DNA of 64,000 bases from Paenibacillus sp. 1781tsa1 (lineage in GTDB: Bacteria > Bacillota > Bacilli > Paenibacillales > Paenibacillaceae), in NCBI RefSeq assembly GCF_024159265.1, contig NZ_JAMYWY010000001.1:3596001-3660000 (forward strand), written 5' to 3'. The notes beneath the pieces were generated by a model. It was not told the DNA's origin. It saw nothing but the letters and a program-made list of their open reading frames with translations, and did not search any database. A program made the translations under genes and the position numbers. This document shows positions 63,101-64,000 of the stretch, piece after piece. Each line of letters opens with the position of its first letter. The first letter of the stretch is position 1.

Positions 63101-63911
63101 CGATGCGAATTATATTGCCAAAGAGAAGGCTGGGAATTTTACGTATGAAGCAGACATGATGCTCGATGAAACAGGAGGGGCAGGTTCTATTTTGTTCAGG
63201 GCTAGCGAGGATGGTCGAAGTGGTTACTATCTGAATCTAGACCCTAACATGAAGGCAATCCGTCTGTTCTATAAAATCAATGGAGGATTTGAAGAACGGC
63301 AGGTTCTTGCAAAAGTACCCACTTTCATTCAACCAGGTCAAACGTATAAGGTGAAAATAGAAGCGAATGGTCCGCATATTATCGTGCACGTGGACAGTCA
63401 AAAAGTCATAGATATCATGGATGGTACTTTTGCAGAAGGCCACTTTGGACTCCATGTATTTGGCGGCTCCGCATCTTATCAGAACGTCAATGTGAGCAAC
63501 GATGAACCTGCAAACCTCATTAAGTCCAGCCTTGTAAATGCCGCAACACAGAAATCCATTTATACAGTGAACCTTGTCAATGGGGAGCGCATTGCCTTGC
63601 AAGATGCAAGTGCAGCTTCCGTCCAAAAGTGGGTATTTGTTCCGACAGGAGACGAAGCAGGTTCGTATTCGATTCGTACTACAGCCGGTCAGACGCTTGA
63701 TCTGGATATAGGGCAGAACAAACTTCAGCTATATCATTACTTAGGGTACAATAACCAGCGTTGGGTCCTTCACGAGAACAAAGACGGATCAGTTCATATC
63801 ACCTCGGTTCATCATCAAAAAGCATTAGAAGTATCGGAAGATGGGACCGAACTCTTGCTAAGTGAACTGAATCCATCTCTTGATCGACAAAAATGGATAT
63901 TAGCGAAATAA
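60108..63911 (+). CDS. Large secreted GH32 fructan hydrolase or transferase
   Basis: A 1267-residue secreted protein; ATG 60108 follows AGAGGGGAAG (an in-frame TTG-started extension from 60054 is not used). Signal peptide to about residue 34. Two laminin-G-like/DUF1080-type modules occupy 50-225 and 235-390 (ADVMIMDTKADATLLFRSNE; GNITLRPDSIAALAFRSSTD). The GH32 five-bladed domain follows: nucleophile Asp406 in GSASDPNGLVYFEGEYHLFH, Asp534 in FRDPKVI, acid/base Glu585 in WECPDLF. The usual WMNDPNG is SASDPNG here. A GH32 C-terminal sandwich, a Big_2-like Ig module (GESNTLQAMVEYGPGLGVQP), a third DUF1080-like module (ADMMLDETGGAGSILFRASE) and a ricin B-like lectin end (YLGYNNQRWVLHENKDGSVH) complete it. 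Levanase, inulinase or cycloinulo-oligosaccharide fructanotransferase activity are all compatible with the size and modules. Confidence 0.92.
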   Translation: MKDKSRFTICLLMATGLALTSTGIVTSESVAASAVLADQETNKQAKEELDIFESASKLNTNLIGWQVKGKGKLEDTSEGILLTSQPKENVMAISETVSDDFIYEADVMIMDTKADATLLFRSNEDGFSSYMLQIVPDAGLIRLRDARNGDAKLKEERKVSVEMEQIYHLKVKAVGSSLKVYWGNQYQPLIDVQDISYQSGNLGLHVWDGSALFSNIVVSDLKGNLGSVLSNKGKWQPDIGGKRGTVEQESKAQQIYNKEAADMVYEGNITLRPDSIAALAFRSSTDGAEGYEATLTKEGDQVRVSLTNTKGTVIASSLRTYPSQVGAKHHVEIKAKGDRIQVFLDGYTTAAIDVKDSTYRIGSTGIVVKQGTAYFQDTYVTELGQYYNEIYRPQYHYTPIRGSASDPNGLVYFEGEYHLFHQDGGTWAHAVSTDMLNWKRLPIALPWNDQGHVWSGSAVADMTNASGLFGDSGGKGLIAYYTSFNPDSPNGNQRIGLAYSKDQGRTWEYSKERPIVIENPGKSGEDAGTWDFRDPKVIRDDENNRWVMVVSGGDHIRFYTSTNLLDWTLTDNWGYGDYVRGGVWECPDLFQLPVDGTSQKKWVMMISTGANPKTGGSDAEYFIGHLTADGKFVNDNPAGKVLRTDFGKEFYASMSFANMPDHRTVMMAWMTNWDYPFAFPTSNWKGELTIPREVSLVTTEDGIRMMQSPIKELESLRKPLYSASNKSVSPSSGNLLKGLISGVYEIEAEIEIPKASTATEFGFNIREGANQKTVVGYKTSDSHMFVDRTASGETDFSSLFSKKHEAPMHMENNRIKMRILVDESSVEAFGNDGKVVFSDVIFPDPASRAISFYVKGGSVNVVSLKVHQLQSVWNEDIPAKAQIKMDTRVRELGIGESNTLQAMVEYGPGLGVQPLKWNSSNKEVITIDLADNSHAVIKAKKEGESTITVSTPNGKASTSVLVKVIGGEFRTNLSGWTKDLSAASWLVSEHGIRGKYFSDANYIAKEKAGNFTYEADMMLDETGGAGSILFRASEDGRSGYYLNLDPNMKAIRLFYKINGGFEERQVLAKVPTFIQPGQTYKVKIEANGPHIIVHVDSQKVIDIMDGTFAEGHFGLHVFGGSASYQNVNVSNDEPANLIKSSLVNAATQKSIYTVNLVNGERIALQDASAASVQKWVFVPTGDEAGSYSIRTTAGQTLDLDIGQNKLQLYHYLGYNNQRWVLHENKDGSVHITSVHHQKALEVSEDGTELLLSELNPSLDRQKWILAK

Positions 63912-64000
63912 TAAAAATTATTAAAATTGTTTTCTCTTTCGCTTTATAGCATCAATGGCTTTATTTAAGAGAAGTATTCTATCACATGATCTATAGCCAA

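Overview
The window looks like chromosomal DNA of a Paenibacillus-type, endospore-forming, saprophytic Firmicute. The basis is moderate GC content, strong GGAGG ribosome sites before nearly every gene, a forespore-type gene cluster matching Bacillus subtilis yraGF-adhB-yraED, YesM/YesN-type two-component systems beside sugar ABC transporters, CcpA (cre) boxes, and large secreted multidomain glycan hydrolases. I see no rRNA, tRNA, CRISPR array, phage or insertion sequence.

Layout. 1-1643 (minus): a glycerophosphodiesterase-like secreted protein overlapping an OmpR-type response regulator that runs off the left edge. 1972-2400: an NTF2-like protein behind palindromic operators. 2593-7072: an aryl-beta-glucoside PTS operon (EIIBCA, LicT-type antiterminator, 6-phospho-beta-glucosidase) with a RAT/terminator leader. 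7151-9464 (minus): the spore-coat-like/adhB cluster. 9654-13983: a small coiled-coil protein, a royal-jelly-type (yellow) protein, and a TetR-SDR-monooxygenase regulon with four copies of one operator, followed by csaA. 14163-22209: a plant-glycoside locus (GH3 beta-glucosidase, AraC regulator, GH78 alpha-L-rhamnosidase, GPH symporter); a TTACCATAT motif lies in all three non-coding promoter regions. 22329-24608: cytochrome P450 plus a short-chain dehydrogenase. 24829-29145: a YdfH-YdfI-YdfJ-like two-component system and MMPL transporter with GCCC-N4-GTAC sites. 29220-29870: a TetR gene whose only sensible start is ATT.

30314-40235 is a xylan locus: secreted GH10 xylanase with a perfect cre box, a sugar ABC importer (two permeases and a lipoprotein), and a convergent YesM/YesN pair. 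40276-45619 holds acetyltransferases, an orphan ABC-2 permease with a short HlyD-like partner, a dihydrolipoamide dehydrogenase and TetR divergon with shared operators, and a DUF4180 protein. 45911-47869 is an SOS cassette (UvrX-like Y-family polymerase, YolD-like protein, unknown protein) behind two LexA boxes. 48313-52226 has a seven-bladed RCC1 protein, an SDR, a CPBP protease-like protein and a GlsB/YeaQ stress protein. 52419-63911 is a second polysaccharide locus: an orphan solute-binding lipoprotein, YesM/YesN, a secreted GH16 beta-glucanase with three N-terminal repeats, and a 1267-residue GH32 fructanase.

Read together, the window is mainly a glycan-foraging region in which each substrate has its own sensor: RAT antitermination for beta-glucosides, AraC for rhamnosyl glucosides, YesMN for xylan and probably beta-glucan. 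CcpA control is superimposed. The observations I rate highest are a small helical module shared by three unrelated enzymes (GH3, GH78, SDR), the ATT-started TetR gene, the apparently leaderless autoregulated tetR, the YdfI-type sites embedded in terminators, and the permease-less binding protein fused into a YesMN operon.
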